In this document: positions 1 to 10,531 of the stretch, one piece after another
How positions within the stretch are numbered: position 1 is the stretch's first letter
Layout of the letters: every line of letters begins with the position of its first letter
Assembly: GCF_040939455.1 (NCBI RefSeq)
Contig: NC_134106.1
Coordinates: forward strand, 44,538,001-44,602,000
DNA from: Microcebus murinus
Lineage: Eukaryota; Chordata; Mammalia; Primates; Cheirogaleidae
Direction: 5' to 3'
DNA length: 64,000 nucleotides
The notes under the pieces: model-generated
Databases searched by the model: none
Seen by the model: the letters and a program-made list of their open reading frames with translations, nothing else
What the model was told of the DNA's origin: nothing
Made by a program: the position numbers and the translations under genes

Positions 1-374
1 CTTTAAAAGTGCTAGGAACCCAGCGAACACATTGAGTCAGAGCCACCCAGCCTGACTTGTTGCAGAAAACACCTTAGTACCACCAAACATTCTCACTAGA
101 CACTCTGTTAGAAGTTCGAAGGTTTACATTCCAGTGTAGGCAATCATCCAGCAATGTTAGGGCCTGATCTGTGGGTCCAGTAGTGTCCCATTCTTATTGT
201 GCTTATCTAGGTGCAGCCTCAACTGTTGACGTTGTGCTGCCTGGTCGGCCAGTGAAGGAGACCAAGGTGGGGATGCTCACCTTGGCCATGGTGGTGCCTC
301 GAGAGCACCAGAGGCTCTGCCAAGTCTCTGATACAGTGTGAGCTGCTGCATCTGATTATTACCTGTATCCCCCG
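1..374. other. Unassigned unique-looking sequence
   Basis: No repeat family recognised. The part from about 200 to 331 has an open frame behind a splice-acceptor-like sequence and is listed separately. Nothing else was identified. Confidence 0.4.
200..331 (+). other. Possible terminal exon-like segment (weak)
   Basis: A pyrimidine-rich stretch ending in TTATCTAG (about 203-210) is followed by an open frame of about 40 codons. It passes through a segment reading LPGRPVKETKVGMLTLAMVV and stops at a TGA near 339-341. The composition is more GC-rich than the flanks. I do not recognise the peptide. Open frames of this length occur often by chance, and no polyadenylation signal is evident soon after. 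This is an inference from splice-site and frame appearance only. Confidence 0.15.
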
Positions 375-492
375 GGCAAGCATTCATCCATTCCACAAAT
401 GTTTACAAAGTATCTACTATGTGTCAGGCAGTGCTGGGAACCGTGAATACAAAGACGAGTAATATAGTCTCTGCCTTCAAGGACTTGAGGTG
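375..492 (+). repeat. L2 LINE 3'-end fragment
   Basis: Contains the degraded L2 tail pattern: ATTCATCCATTCC, then ACAAATGTTTACAAAG, CTACTATGTGTCAGGCAGTG and a CTGGGAACCGTGAATACAAAG segment. L2 is an ancient mammalian LINE of the CR1 clade. Boundaries are approximate. Confidence 0.7.
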
Positions 493-1469
493 GGTGGATG
501 GGTGAACACAGAAGAATATGTGTACAGAATGAAGCAAGACGGGGAGGATTTGATCCAGAAAAGTCTTGGGAGCTGTGTAAAGGACTTTACCCTTCTTGGA
601 CACTGAGATCCTCCTGCTTCCCTTGTCAATGCCATGGTGATCTCCATTTTGATACAGTGACTTTGTTCTGTTGGTCAAATCACATCTGCATCTACGGTTT
701 GGCCGACACTTCTGTCTTGAGAAATCTGTCAAACACAAGACTAGGTAATCTCTGCCTGGGGGGCTGGACCCAGTGCCTGAATTGGACTCCTGAATAGGTG
801 TTTTACCCTCCCACCAGCAAGAGGGTTAGGCTACCTTACTACTTACTCATCTTGAAGTTTTCCCATCAAAATGGAAACTTATATCAACATTCTACAGCAA
901 TTTGGCTTTTGTACACCCACCATCCATACCACCCCCTCTCCCATCCCCTGGTTTCACACTTACCACCCTGAAGCCCTGATAATGCTCATCTGACAGAGCA
1001 GACACGTGCAGCTCACAGGCTGGGAGGGCAGTGGGCCCTCTTGGTAAGGGAGCCTATTTTAAATTTTATTTATTTTAATTTTAAAATGTTTTTCATGAGG
1101 GGTTTTCCAGTAAAAACTAGAAAACCTGCTACACAAATTCTAAAAGAGCTGTAACCCTTTTTTAAAAAAATTGCTTTAAAAAAAAATTTTAAAAACATTA
1201 AAAAAAATCAAATATGTTTGATCCAGCCATCACAAGTGCTAGACGGTAATCCATAAGACCCTTCCTCATTACTGCATCTGTCAACCTGTGACCTTTGGCT
1301 TCCAGCTCTTACAGAACATAAAAAGACATCCAGTGTATCACCACTCATTTCCTCACCAGTCCTTGTTATTTCATTTTCTCAAAATATTTTTGGATCTTGA
1401 TTCAGTTATGTAACACATTCATTATTTCTCCCAGCTCATCAACTGAGAACTTTGATAATCATGATTTCT
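493..1469. other. Unassigned AT-rich sequence
   Basis: No recognised element. 1055-1210 is low-complexity, with runs of A and T and TTTTAAA-like motifs. A 99-codon plus-strand frame (498-797) has no recognisable motif and is overlapped by a similar open frame on the other strand, so it is treated as chance. Confidence 0.5.
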
Positions 1470-1474
1470 GTATG

Positions 1475-1565
1475 ATTCTGTCTAAATAATTGATGACAAT
1501 GTTGAACAGGACAGGGCCCAGTAGCATACTCTAGAAACTTCCATCCTCTTATACATTTATAGACA
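1475..1565 (-). repeat. CR1/L3-like LINE reverse-transcriptase fragment
   Basis: On the minus strand around 1485-1530 one frame reads close to LLGPVLFNIVINYL. This matches the conserved reverse-transcriptase segment GSVLGPVLFNIFINDL of CR1/L3-like LINEs. The rest is too diverged to extend. It is a very old scrap without coding capacity. Confidence 0.45.
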
Positions 1566-3500
1566 TTTATAAAGATGTAATGGATGCAAATTTTTTGGAA
1601 ATAATATTTTAAATACATAGGAAAATGAGGGAATAGCATAATACCACCCATGGCAGATTTCACAGTTGTTATATTTTCTATATTTGTGTCACAAATACTG
1701 TATAGACACTGATTTTTTTTTTTTTTCATATTGGGTAAACCTAGCTGTAAAAGACAGTTGGAGGAGGAACTATTGGGGGCATTGGAATATGGCCTGGGTA
1801 TTAAAGAACATTAAAGAATTAGTGTTAAATTTGTTAGGTATGATAAGGAAATAAGGACACCAGACACCTCCTTGAAGGTTATGCAGCAAAATGTCCTTAA
1901 TTTTTTAGAGCTGTATATTGGAGTATTTTGGTGAAATGTTATGCTGTCCATAATTTTATTTAAAATACTCCATACTGCCATAAAGAATAATCCAGTAGGA
2001 AGAGAGGTGGGTAGGAGATATCTAAAGAAATTTGGCGATTAATGGCTATATAATCTTTTGTCAGTCTGTGCTGATACATTTGAATCTGGAATAGTCAAAT
2101 AACAAGTCAACTTTTAAGAACTGCCATTTAATATGCAAGACAGGAATCCTCATCCTGTTTCTGGGCCCCATGCCATTCTAGAACTTCATCCCATTTCCCC
2201 ACCCCAATTATTACTGCAATTTGTAACAAAAATTAGATCTATATTTTTCAATGTACATTTCTCAAAACTATTTTGTCAAAATGTCCACTATTCCCATGGG
2301 CTCCATCAAACATTCCCCAGACAAGACCACTGTGTCGAACTGCTACATCAGAGTGTCCAATAAAGGAAAAAAGCAACATATAAATGGTGAGTTAGAAACC
2401 ATAAAAAGTAATTGGATGTCACCAAGGGAAGTGTTATTAATATAAATTTAGATACATTGCTAGGATAATATTTAGACAGGTATAGTAGAGTTAATTGTTA
2501 TATATCTGCTGAGTTATTTAAAAATAGATATGGTAGTAATCATTGAATTAAACTAAGAAATAATAAATTTAATAAAGAGCTGTGAAAATGAATATAAAGT
2601 ATCTCTTGGAAAAATGTAAAATGGATGATAAAACACTAGTACTGTAGAGGATATATTATTATAGATAATATAGTTTGTATCTGTAACCATCAGAAATAAA
2701 CTTTTAAGTATTGTCATTTTCTGGATAGCTGAGGATGACAAAGGGAAAATTTTCAGTGTGTGCTTCCACCTCAGTGGCATATAAATATGGACAACCAGGG
2801 TGAGGTGAAACACTGGTCAGATGAGCCAAAGCTTTCTTTTTGGCATCAGTTTCCATTCCTGTAAACTTGTTGGGATTTGTAAAGGTTGGTTTTGCTGCCT
2901 GAGGAGCTAATTAGGAATGTTGCAGAAGAATTTTTCAACCTAAACCAGTCTAGATGGTATTCTTTCCAGAGTATGTTACACTTACTTCTTATTCCCCCCA
3001 GATGGAAGCTATTTAGCAGATGTTAATTTTTTTTTTTTTTAATGTCTCCAGTATATATTTCAGCTGTGAATCTTCCAGGGCCAGTTAACATGGGTAGCAC
3101 CATTTGTGCCAGCACCAAATGGCCAGTGCATTCGTGAGTTTTTGTGACCCTGTGTGTTATTCTTCTTTGTTAGGTCTATCTGGTTTTTATTTGCTTCTGT
3201 GACATTTGGAGCACACCCATGAGAGCCTCCCCGCAGTCCCCCTGGACTTCAGTTTCTAATCTATGGACATTACTGATAGAAATCCTCTCCTTTATTCAAA
3301 ATACTCAATAACACTCCTCAACCTATAGGAATTTGATTTAAGACTAGCTACCAGCCATATCCATGTTATTCTAGACTTTTTTTTTTTTTACCAACAGCAC
3401 ACATGAAAGGTCTACAAAAATTGTGTTTTTTCCCCTAAAACAAAACATTGTATTCTATTTCTCTAAGTTTTGTTTTTTAAATAATACTTGCATGTTTAAA
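1566..3500. other. Unassigned AT-rich sequence
   Basis: No recognised repeat or gene. Short T runs lie at 1712-1726 and 3029-3041. Several 60-86 codon frames lack recognisable motifs. Old, unrecognised repeats may be present. Confidence 0.5.
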
Positions 3501-3572
3501 GAGGGGGGGCATGGGCAATATACGTAACCTTAACATTTATACCCCCATAATATGCTGAAATAAAAAAAAAAA
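3501..3572 (+). repeat. Strepsirrhine-type L1 3' terminus, severely 5' truncated
   Basis: Begins with a G run and GGGCATGGGCAATATACGTA, then ACCCCCATAATATGCTGAAA, and ends in an A tail. This is the terminal 3'-UTR of the L1 type whose opposite-strand copies (CATATTATGGGGGTACA) occur at 63.07 and 63.68 kb in this window. Only about 70 bases remain, typical of a dead-on-arrival L1 insertion. No clear target-site duplication was found. Confidence 0.7.
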
Positions 3573-3588
3573 GAGTCAAATAGTCACA

Positions 3589-3714
3589 AGGCACAGTGGT
3601 GTGCACCTGTAGTTCCAGCTACTTGGAAGACTGAGGTGGGAGGATCGTTTGAGCCCAGGAATTAGAGTTCAGCCTGGGCAACATAACAAGACTCTGTCTC
3701 TCTTTTAAAAAAAA
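3589..3714 (+). repeat. Alu-related monomer (FLAM/FRAM type)
   Basis: A single Alu arm: GGCACAGTGGTGTGCACCTG, AGCTACTTGG, AGGATCGTTTGAGCCCAGGA, AGCCTGGGCAACATAACAAG, then an A-rich tail. Imperfect flanking repeats AATAGTCACA and AATAAGTCACA suggest a target-site duplication. 7SL-derived monomers of this kind predate dimeric Alu. Confidence 0.75.
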
Positions 3715-4224
3715 GTAATAATAAGTCACATATCAAAAAACACCAACCACACCCTCTTCAACTTGGTCCATCCTAGTCTTCAACAACTGTTTAGTGATTT
3801 CTTTGGATATTCGTCCCAGTTTCAAAATTACTGGTATCTCTTGAATCATTAGCTTTAGATATTATCTAATGACTTTCTATTATGCTAGGTGAATCTATTG
3901 ACTTTCTATTATGGTAGATAAAGATATAACTCTCTTATACTACTTATACTATTCTTTCCTTCCCTCATTTCCCTCGTATGGTTATACATGACCTTTGGGT
4001 AAATGCATCAGCAATCAGTTTTTATATTTTTAGAATTATGTAAATTGTGTTCACTGCTAAGTGAGGTCATGTATTCCCCAAGAACACGGAACTTACAAGG
4101 CTCCCCCTCCTCATACTCCTTTAAAGCCTAGGAAAGGTGCAGCTGCTCACTGGCCTCCTAAGAAGCCCCCAAGGAGGAATCTGGTTCCAGCTGTTCATGG
4201 TACCTGTTAGAATTTGGTGATACT
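3715..4224. other. Unassigned sequence
   Basis: No gene or repeat family recognised. AT-rich, with a short local duplication of GACTTTCTATTATG (near 3870 and 3900). Confidence 0.4.
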
Positions 4225-4660
4225 TTTCTGTTTTTTAAATTGATACATAATAAGATATACATATTTTTAGGGTTTATGTGATAATTTGATACATTCATAT
4301 AAAGCAGTGGTCTGCAGCCCCTGGACCATGGACTGGTACCTGGGCTGTGGCCTGTTAGGAACTGGGCCACAGAGCTCCCCCCAACCCCCATCACTCGCGT
4401 CACTGCCTGAGCTCCGTCTCCCCTGCCCCCGTACCCCCATCCGTGGAAAAATTGTTTTCCATGAAACTGGTCCTTGGTGCCAGAAAGGTTGGGGACTGCT
4501 GAAAAGCATAAAGATCAAATCAGGGTAATTGGGATATCCATCACCGTACATATTTGTCTTTATGCTAGGAAGATTCCAATTATTGTCTTCTAGCTATTTT
4601 AAATGTACAATAGATTTGTGTTAGCTGTACTGATCTATAGAACATTAGGCCTTTTTTTCC
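4225..4660 (-). repeat. L1 3'-UTR fragment, split by a hAT element
   Basis: The two halves, 4225-4304 and 4502-4660, together resemble the L1MA/L1MB 3' region on the minus strand. Left: TTGATACATAATAAGATATACAT. Right: GATCAAATCAGGGTAATTGG, then CTTCTAGCTATTTTAAATG. The hAT element at 4305-4501 interrupts it and is therefore younger. Confidence 0.65.
4305..4501. mobile_element. hAT-Charlie nonautonomous DNA transposon (MER1/Charlie3-like)
   Basis: Terminal inverted repeats are CAGTGGTCTGCAGCCCC on the left and GGTTGGGGACTGCTG on the right. Inside are CTGTGGCCTGTTAGGAACTGG, GCCTGAGCTCCGTC and TGGTCCTTGGTGCCAGAAAG, diagnostic of this family. It is internally deleted compared with the copy at 15329-15755. 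It has no coding capacity. The 8-bp target duplication is not clean here. Confidence 0.75.
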
Positions 4661-6719
4661 CCTGTCTAATTGTATATTTGTACCCAAGAATTTGGTGACA
4701 CCTAATGATAATTGGCTGCCAATTCTAGGCAATCAGAAAAGTTTTATCCCCAAATCCTGTTACAAAAGTGTTTATTAAAACAGTTTTCAATCACAGAAGA
4801 GACACAATCTCTTAGGTGGTAGGAAGCGTGTTCGTATCTCCAGCTAGACAGAAGAGTCTTGAAGGGCAGGGACTGTGATACGGTTTCATAACAGGGAATG
4901 TGAGAAGGAAAGATTAGGATTTGGATAGGCAAAAGGAAGGAGGATATGCTTTGTACTCTTGGTCTCTTGACCTTATCGTCTGAGGTCCTGGAACTCCTTG
5001 CACGGAACACAGTTATACAGGCAAAGGTTGGGGGAGGGTCTCCTAGAGTCCTAATTTGCTGTCCTGCAGACCCGCTGCAGGTCTCAGTAATTCCTGCCTG
5101 ACACAGCCACCACCTCGCTGCCCTGTGAGGTGCAGCCCCATTCAGGTCAGTCACAGGTACAAACTCCAGAGTCACTTCCGTCGTTTACTGGAGCAGCTGG
5201 TTATGGGGGGGGGGCCGGCAAGACGGTTCGGAGGGCTACGTGTTGCATGCTCTCAGAGCTGCCCCTGGGCACGTGCGCTCTGTGTGTGTGATCCCCGCTT
5301 GGCCCTCCGAGTGGGAGTCCCTCTCACGGTTAACCTCGTGCAGCCTCTGCCCCCAGAGCTGCTTTGTTGGGGAATGGCTGTGTCCTTCATGTCTGCTGTC
5401 CAGCCCCAAATAGGGACCCTTTCCATCTCATGAAACTGCCCCCAAGGGCCTTAAACATGAAGAAATACAGGAGCTCAGTTTGCAGTCACACGTTTCCTCC
5501 CAGCACGGAAGATAACCACTGGAATAGGGAATGTTGTCAAGGAAGGAGCTGTTACTGTCTACTAAGAGTTTTAATTCCTGATGATCAAATTTATGTCTTT
5601 TTATTAAGTAAATTTAACTGCCAGAAAGCTATTATGTCTACAAATTTAGCAGACTATCTTGGTGTCATTTGTGGTTATATAAGAATTACAATGTGATGTT
5701 GGTTGCTAAATATATTACTAACCTGTTTGAGAGAAACCCTGGCATTTTCTTTGCTCATGAAGGTTAATTTTCACTAGTAGAAGCATTACAAACAAAATTA
5801 ACTAGAAGAACTTAATATTATTCCATGTGAGATCTTTTTTCACTAGTGATTCTAAAAATTTTGTACTGGAAACTTTAATAATAGAGTAAGTAGATCTAAG
5901 CTGCTTTGGAAGTTGTACTTGTCAGTTCTATTTTTGGTTTCTTAGGAAACGAGTTAAAAACAGCTTTTTGGTCCTTAATACATTTCTAATTACATTTCTT
6001 TCTCCTCTTTCGAGAGGCTTGTTTTTCTTTAAAAAGCAGTGGCTTTCTTTGCCTGTGCTAATTGGAATATTGGTTTTAAAAATTCATATTCCCTCTAACC
6101 ATGGTCATTAAATATGGTTTAATATTTAAACACACACACACATATATACTTGCAGATAACACAAAAATTGGGTGCGTTAAGCAAAGCTTTTAAGGTTGAA
6201 GTTGGTTGGTGTGATCACGTGCTTTATTCGTGAACACATTTGTAGCAACAGAAGTGATGGCCTGGGTTGAAGTTCCTTGTCCCCACATTGTGGAGCAGGC
6301 TGGCTGAGGTCTGACAGGGAATGGGTGTGGAGACAAACGTGGCTCCCACACCCGGAGTAGGAGCTGTCTGCTGCTGAGTCGCTGAAACTGAACTTCAGGA
6401 CTCTCTTGCTCCTGTACCTACGAATTGTGGCTCATGAACCTTGTATAGTATGAGATTTACATGTTACCCGACCTGATTTCCACTCAGTTACAGCTTTTCT
6501 CAGATACTTTAGAGATGAAAAGTGGGAGGAGAGAGAGGGTTTTGCAGATTTGTTGCTACCTCTTCTGGAGGAAGATGGTCTGATCTCCCAGCCTGTCTTC
6601 CTTCTGGTGCTGTGTCTTTTATACTCCTAGCTTGGGGAGTCCCCTGAGGGACCTCACCTGGCATGTTCTTACCCATCTGCACATGGCCGTCTTCTTCATT
6701 CAGATCCACCACTTGGCTG
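4661..6719. other. Unassigned sequence, partly GC-rich
   Basis: About 5030-5460 is GC-rich and contains a G10 run at 5205-5214. The rest is AT-rich, with a short CA/TA microsatellite at 6132-6148. The minus-strand 143-codon frame (4744-5175) and overlapping plus frames match nothing I recognise. On the minus strand an AATAAA lies near the end of that frame (about 4774), which could be coincidence. No gene is called. Confidence 0.4.
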
Positions 6720-6886
6720 GTGCAACTTCCTTTCACTTCACTCTTATTTTCACCATAGCACTTAACTACCATTGGAGATATTTGTATTTATTTGCTTATT
6801 GTCTGTCTCCCTCCAAAATCTATGCTCCGTAAGAATTGGGCCTATGTACTGATGTATTCAATGGTATATCCCTATCATCAAGAAAA
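6720..6886 (+). repeat. L2 LINE fragment
   Basis: Shows the L2 3' pattern: CCATAGCACTTAACTACC, TTTGCTTATTGTCTGTCTCC and a degraded ATCTATGCTCCGTAAGAATTG segment. It ends where a hAT element begins. Confidence 0.65.
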
Positions 6887-7218
6887 CAGTTGTCAAACTT
6901 TTTTTCTGTAAACGACCACATAGCAAATAGTTTAGGATTCATGGACTTCAAAAATCTGTTGAAACTACTTAAATCTGCTGTTGTAGCCCCAACACAGCCA
7001 AAGATGCTATGTAAACAAATAAATGAAGCTGTGTTCAATAAAACTTCATATATGGACATTGAAATCTAAATTTCACATAATTTTCCCATGCCATGAATAA
7101 TATTATTCTTTTGATTTTTTTCTAACTATTTAAATATATAAAAACCACCCTTAGCTTGTGGGCAATATAAAAGATGGCAGGCAGATTTGGCCTACAGGCT
7201 AGAGTCTGCTAACTCTTG
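6887..7218. mobile_element. hAT-type nonautonomous DNA transposon
   Basis: Starts CAGTTGTCAAACTTTTTTTC followed by TGTAAACGACCACATAGCAA, and ends GATTTGGCCTACAGGCTAG with CTGCTAACTCTTG. This is the common mammalian hAT family whose consensus begins CAGnnGTCGGCAAACTTTTT and carries AATAAAACTT near its middle (here 7037-7047). No transposase is encoded. Flanking 8-mers do not match well, so ends may be off by a few bases. Confidence 0.65.
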
Positions 7219-7465
7219 ATGAAAAACATTGATTGGCTGGTACTTACTGCAGGTTTATTATAATGAATGAATTGCTAAAGTGGAGTGGAAGGGTAGAATT
7301 TTCAAATGTAGAAATTAATAAATGCCTAAAAGTATGATAGAAAAATATTCCTCTAAATTCAGAATAAATAGATTATTCTGGAAACATAAGAATCATATCC
7401 TCTCTTTTGATATCCGCAGGATTTGGTTAGCAGAGTATGTGTTGCAAATTGAGTCTAAGCCACTT

Positions 7466-7552
7466 TAAATATGCATAACTTGTCTACGGCCACACCATCC
7501 TGAACGCGCCCGCCCGATCTCGTCTGATCTCGGAAGCTAAATATGCATAACT
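7466..7552 (+). repeat. 15-bp target-site duplication around the 5S retrocopy
   Basis: TAAATATGCATAACT occurs at 7466-7480 and again, identically, at 7538-7552. The target context TTT/AAAT is compatible with L1 endonuclease preference. The first three bases of the right copy overlap the last bases of the 5S fragment, which suggests priming at microhomology. Confidence 0.85.
7482..7540 (+). pseudogene. Truncated 5S rRNA retropseudogene, without poly(A)
   Basis: The 59 bases match 5S rRNA nucleotides 1-55. They start exactly at the RNA 5' end (GTCTACGGCC) and run through GAACGCGCCC, GATCTCGTCT and GATCTCGGAAGCTAA. Differences are two substitutions in the ATACCACCCT segment and a 4-base GCCC duplication. 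The 3' 66 or so nucleotides, including most of the internal promoter (box A begins near nucleotide 50), are missing, so it cannot be transcribed as a 5S gene. A perfect 15-bp target duplication and no A tail fit L1-mediated insertion of a broken 5S RNA (a tailless retropseudogene). Confidence 0.9.
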
Positions 7553-7814
7553 CTTAGGTTCTTTTTGATGAATAATAATAGCTATCAGCGAGGTTGAAGG
7601 TGGTGTGCTTAGCCACTCTCTCACAAACTAGCTACCAGGTAGTAACAAAAACAGGATTCAGGCAAAATTCAGGCACGCACACAGGCAGTTATTAATCAAG
7701 CATTGATTAGCAAGGGACCCAAAGTAGTTCATTCAAACTTTCTGTAAACCTAATGGGATCCCAAATGCTCTATTCATTTAAGTACCTTGATTCATTTTCC
7801 TAGTTCATTAAATT
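7553..7814. other. Unassigned sequence
   Basis: No repeat or gene recognised between the 5S retrocopy and the LTR fragment that follows. Confidence 0.4.
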
Positions 7815-8080
7815 CCTGAGACTAGGTAATTTATAAAGAGCAGAAATTTACTTTCTCACGGTTCTGGAGGCTCAGAAGTCCGAGACGAAGGTGTTGGCAG
7901 GTCCAGTTGTCTGGTGAGGCCTGCTCCCTGGTTCCAAGATGACATCTCATTCCTGCATCCTCTGGAGGGGAGAATGCTGTGTGCTCACATGGAGGTGGGA
8001 AGTAGAAGGACAATGCTGCATGAAGCCTCTTTCATAGGGCCTGAATCCCATTCACGAGGGAAGAGCCCTTAGGGCCTAAC
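7815..8080 (-). repeat. MaLR-type LTR fragment (MST/MLT1-like)
   Basis: The pattern CCTGAGACTAGGTAATTTAT, AAATTTACTTTCTCACGGTT, CTGGAGGCTCAGAAGTCCGA and CCTGGTTCCAAGATGACATC is the reverse complement of an MST/MLT1 LTR 3' half. These are LTRs of ERVL-related retrotransposons. No internal genes remain. Confidence 0.65.
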
Positions 8081-8350
8081 CGGGTTGTGCCCTTGAAGGG
8101 AAAGTGCCCTCCACTGTTCTCTTCCCCCTCCCTGCTGGAATATGGATGTGAAGGCAGGAACTAGAGCAGCCATCTGGAACCGTGAGATGGAAGCCACATT
8201 ATCAAGGGTGGCAGAGAAACCAGACAGAAGGACAAAGTATCCCTGATGGTTGTTCAGCTGTCACACCAGCTGTGGACTGCTTGTCTGGACTCTTGTAGGA
8301 CAGGCCAACACATTCCAATTCATTTAAGCCACTAAGTCTCTCTGTGACAT
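8081..8350 (+). repeat. MLT1-type LTR 3' portion
   Basis: Contains CTGGAATATGGATGTGAAGG, GCAGCCATCTGGAACCGTGA, GATGGAAGCCACATTATCAA, TGTGGACTGCTTGTC and CATTTAAGCCACTAAGTCTC, the order seen in MLT1 LTRs. It lies opposite in orientation to the preceding LTR fragment. Confidence 0.65.
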
Positions 8351-8464
8351 CTGAATTGCTCTGTATCTCAACATACAATATTTCTTTTAGAACATTTGGA
8401 ACAATACAAAAGTATTAAAAAAAAAAAAAAGGAAAAAATATCCATAACTTGCCATGCAGAGTCA

Positions 8465-8862
8465 GCCATGGTTAACTGATATCTTGGGGGATGTTGTGAT
8501 GAACCTCCCTGCCCATTTAGGATAACATACCCACCCAGTGCCTGGAGCGTAGCTGCTAATGGTGCTATCCGGGCGTCGCCCCTGGCCTCACAGGGAAGCC
8601 TGCATCCAGTAATCTGTGGTTGGGGGGGCTACTCAAGCCCAGCCTCCTTGCCTCGATTGTGACAGCTCTGAAGGGCCATCCCAGCTCCAGCGCTCCATGT
8701 GGGCGTCACCAAGGCCCCTGCTGCAACCGCGTCACAGTTCCCCTCTCCCTCTGACGGTCCTGCCTCCCCGCTCCCAGTACTATTTCCGAGAGCGCATCCT
8801 GACACACCTGCACATAAATCTCCCAATCTCTTTGCTAGGGAACCTGACCTGTGACATCATGC
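8465..8862 (+). repeat. Possible old ERVL-type LTR (family unassigned)
   Basis: GC-richer than its flanks, with CCTGACACACCTGCACATAA and a terminal AACCTGACCTGTGACA similar to ends of LTR16/LTR33-like elements. A start at TGGTTAACTG would give TG...CA termini. The assignment is weak. Opposing open frames here are not credible genes. Confidence 0.3.
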
Positions 8863-9215
8863 GTATATTTGCAAATTCAGGATTACATTGTAATACTGTG
8901 CTTTCCACTTAGTGTTAGGTGGAGTGTTCTCCATTTGCTCCTCCAGATCCACGCTCCGCCCTCCTCCGTCCAGCTGTGCTCTGGGAGGCTGACCTCTAAG
9001 GGCTCCCTTGCCCTCTGGGATGGATGCTGCCAGAAGAAGGCACTGATAGGCCATCCCGTGGTGGGAAGACAGACTGACTGAAGCATTTGTTTCCCAGATG
9101 CCTCCTTGCCAGGCCGTGGGTTGGAAGAGGCATCATTCCACCAAGTCCACAGCTCCTGCCGTGCGGTCTTTTATAGCTACAGGTGTTACTGTGTTTTGCT
9201 CAATAGTTGCTTCCT
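8863..9215. other. Unassigned sequence
   Basis: No gene. The part from 9090, together with 9573-9765 beyond the inserted Alu, may be one old LTR. Confidence 0.35.
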
Positions 9216-9765
9216 GGCCGGGCGCTGTGGCTCACGCCTGTAATCCTAGCTCTTGGGAGGCCGAGGCGGGCGGATTGCTCAAGGTCAGGAGTTCAAAACC
9301 AGCCTGAGCAAGAGCGAGACCCCGTCTCTACTATAAATAGAAAGAAATTAATTGGCCAACTGATATATATATAAAAAAATTAGCCGGGCATGGTGGCGCA
9401 TGCCTGTAGTCCCAGCTACTCGGGAGGCTGAGGCAGAAGGATCACTCAAGCCCAGGAGTTTGAGGTTGCTGTGAGCTAGGCTGACGCCACGGCACTCACT
9501 CTAGCCTGGACAACAAAGCGAGACTCTGTCTCAAAAAAAAAAAAAAAAAAAAAAAAAAAATAGTTGCTTCCTCTCTGCTCTTTCAGGCCTAAGAGTGGTA
9601 AGGACTCCCATGTTGCTAGCCCTGGGGGGCTTCACCATCTCTCCTTGGGTTCCTTATCCCTGCCTGCACCTTTTCAAATAGTCACTCTTCTCAGTCACCT
9701 GTTAGAGCTATCTGTTCCTGGCGGGACCATGACTGATACAAAGATGAACTGTGAACGCATTTCCC
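9090..9765 (+). repeat. Old MLT1-like LTR split by an Alu (weak)
   Basis: CAGATGCCTCCTTGCCAG on the left, and on the right of the Alu CTATCTGTTCCTGGCGGGAC and CATGACTGATACA. The right part resembles the MLT1 LTR terminus (ACTGATACA). The pieces are separated by the Alu at 9216-9558. Confidence 0.4.
9216..9558 (+). mobile_element. Dimeric Alu, strepsirrhine type
   Basis: Full length from GGCCGGGCGCTGTGGCTCAC to a 20-plus base A tail. It carries the middle block TTAATTGGCCAACT and the second-arm ending GACGCCACGGCACTCACTC. Perfect target duplication AATAGTTGCTTCCT lies at 9202-9215 and 9559-9572. Low divergence and the long tail suggest a relatively young copy. The plus-strand open frame entering it at 9098 is not a gene. 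Confidence 0.95.
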
Positions 9766-10526
9766 TACTTCTTAAATATTCTTCTAAAACATGATTTTTA
9801 TTGTCTGTGTACAGTTCCATGTAGACCGACCAGTGTTTCCTTAACTAATTCCCTGTTGTTGAAGTGTATATACAGTTTTTATGCTGATTTTTATCACAGT
9901 ATATCAAAGCATTTATTATGCCATTGAACACTTCCAGTAAATACTTTTTCAAATGACTATTAATATTATGAGTAGACGATGAACCTTGAGTTGTTTATTC
10001 AATAATGAAAAGACATTTGTTCTAATCTATTTGATTTCTTTTGTGTAGTGTTCATAATGACTAAGGAAATGTATTTATTTGCAAGATGGTTGGCTGGCTG
10101 TACTCTGTAGCTACCACAGAAGCAAGCAAGGGTGTTCCCCAAAGTTACCACTGTAAAGTCTCTAGTTCTAGGCCCTTAAGACAGCTGAACTAACTGGTGT
10201 AAACAACACTTTTACTCGAATCTAAGATCTTTTATGTTTTTTGGGTCAGATTTTGCTTTGGATACTGAATAATGGAGTTGGTGACTTTTTTTTATATTAC
10301 TTGTGTGCTTGTAATGCTAGAAAAAATACACATAATTTAGTGTGAAATATTTGAAAGAGAAGTTATTAATAGTTTGAGCACCACATAGCTTGTGTAAGAA
10401 TAGCATCATGATTGAAAACGCTAGGAGGAGTGTTTTAAGGAAAGAGAATGAGTTTGAAACAAAGTAGCCATAAACTTTTAAATTCTGGGCTGCTAGTTGT
10501 CTTCATTGCTCAGGGACCCTTTGTAA
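9766..10526. other. Unassigned AT-rich sequence
   Basis: No repeat or gene recognised with confidence. 9800-9970 may be an old LINE 3'-UTR. Confidence 0.4.
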
Positions 10527-10531
10527 GATCT

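Noticed and set aside
4744..5175. 143-codon minus frame with a nearby AATAAA as a terminal exon
   Set aside because: No protein similarity recognised, no splice structure, and the signal may be coincidental.
5205..5214. G run as a G-quadruplex or regulatory site
   Set aside because: A single G10 run without further G tracts in suitable spacing.
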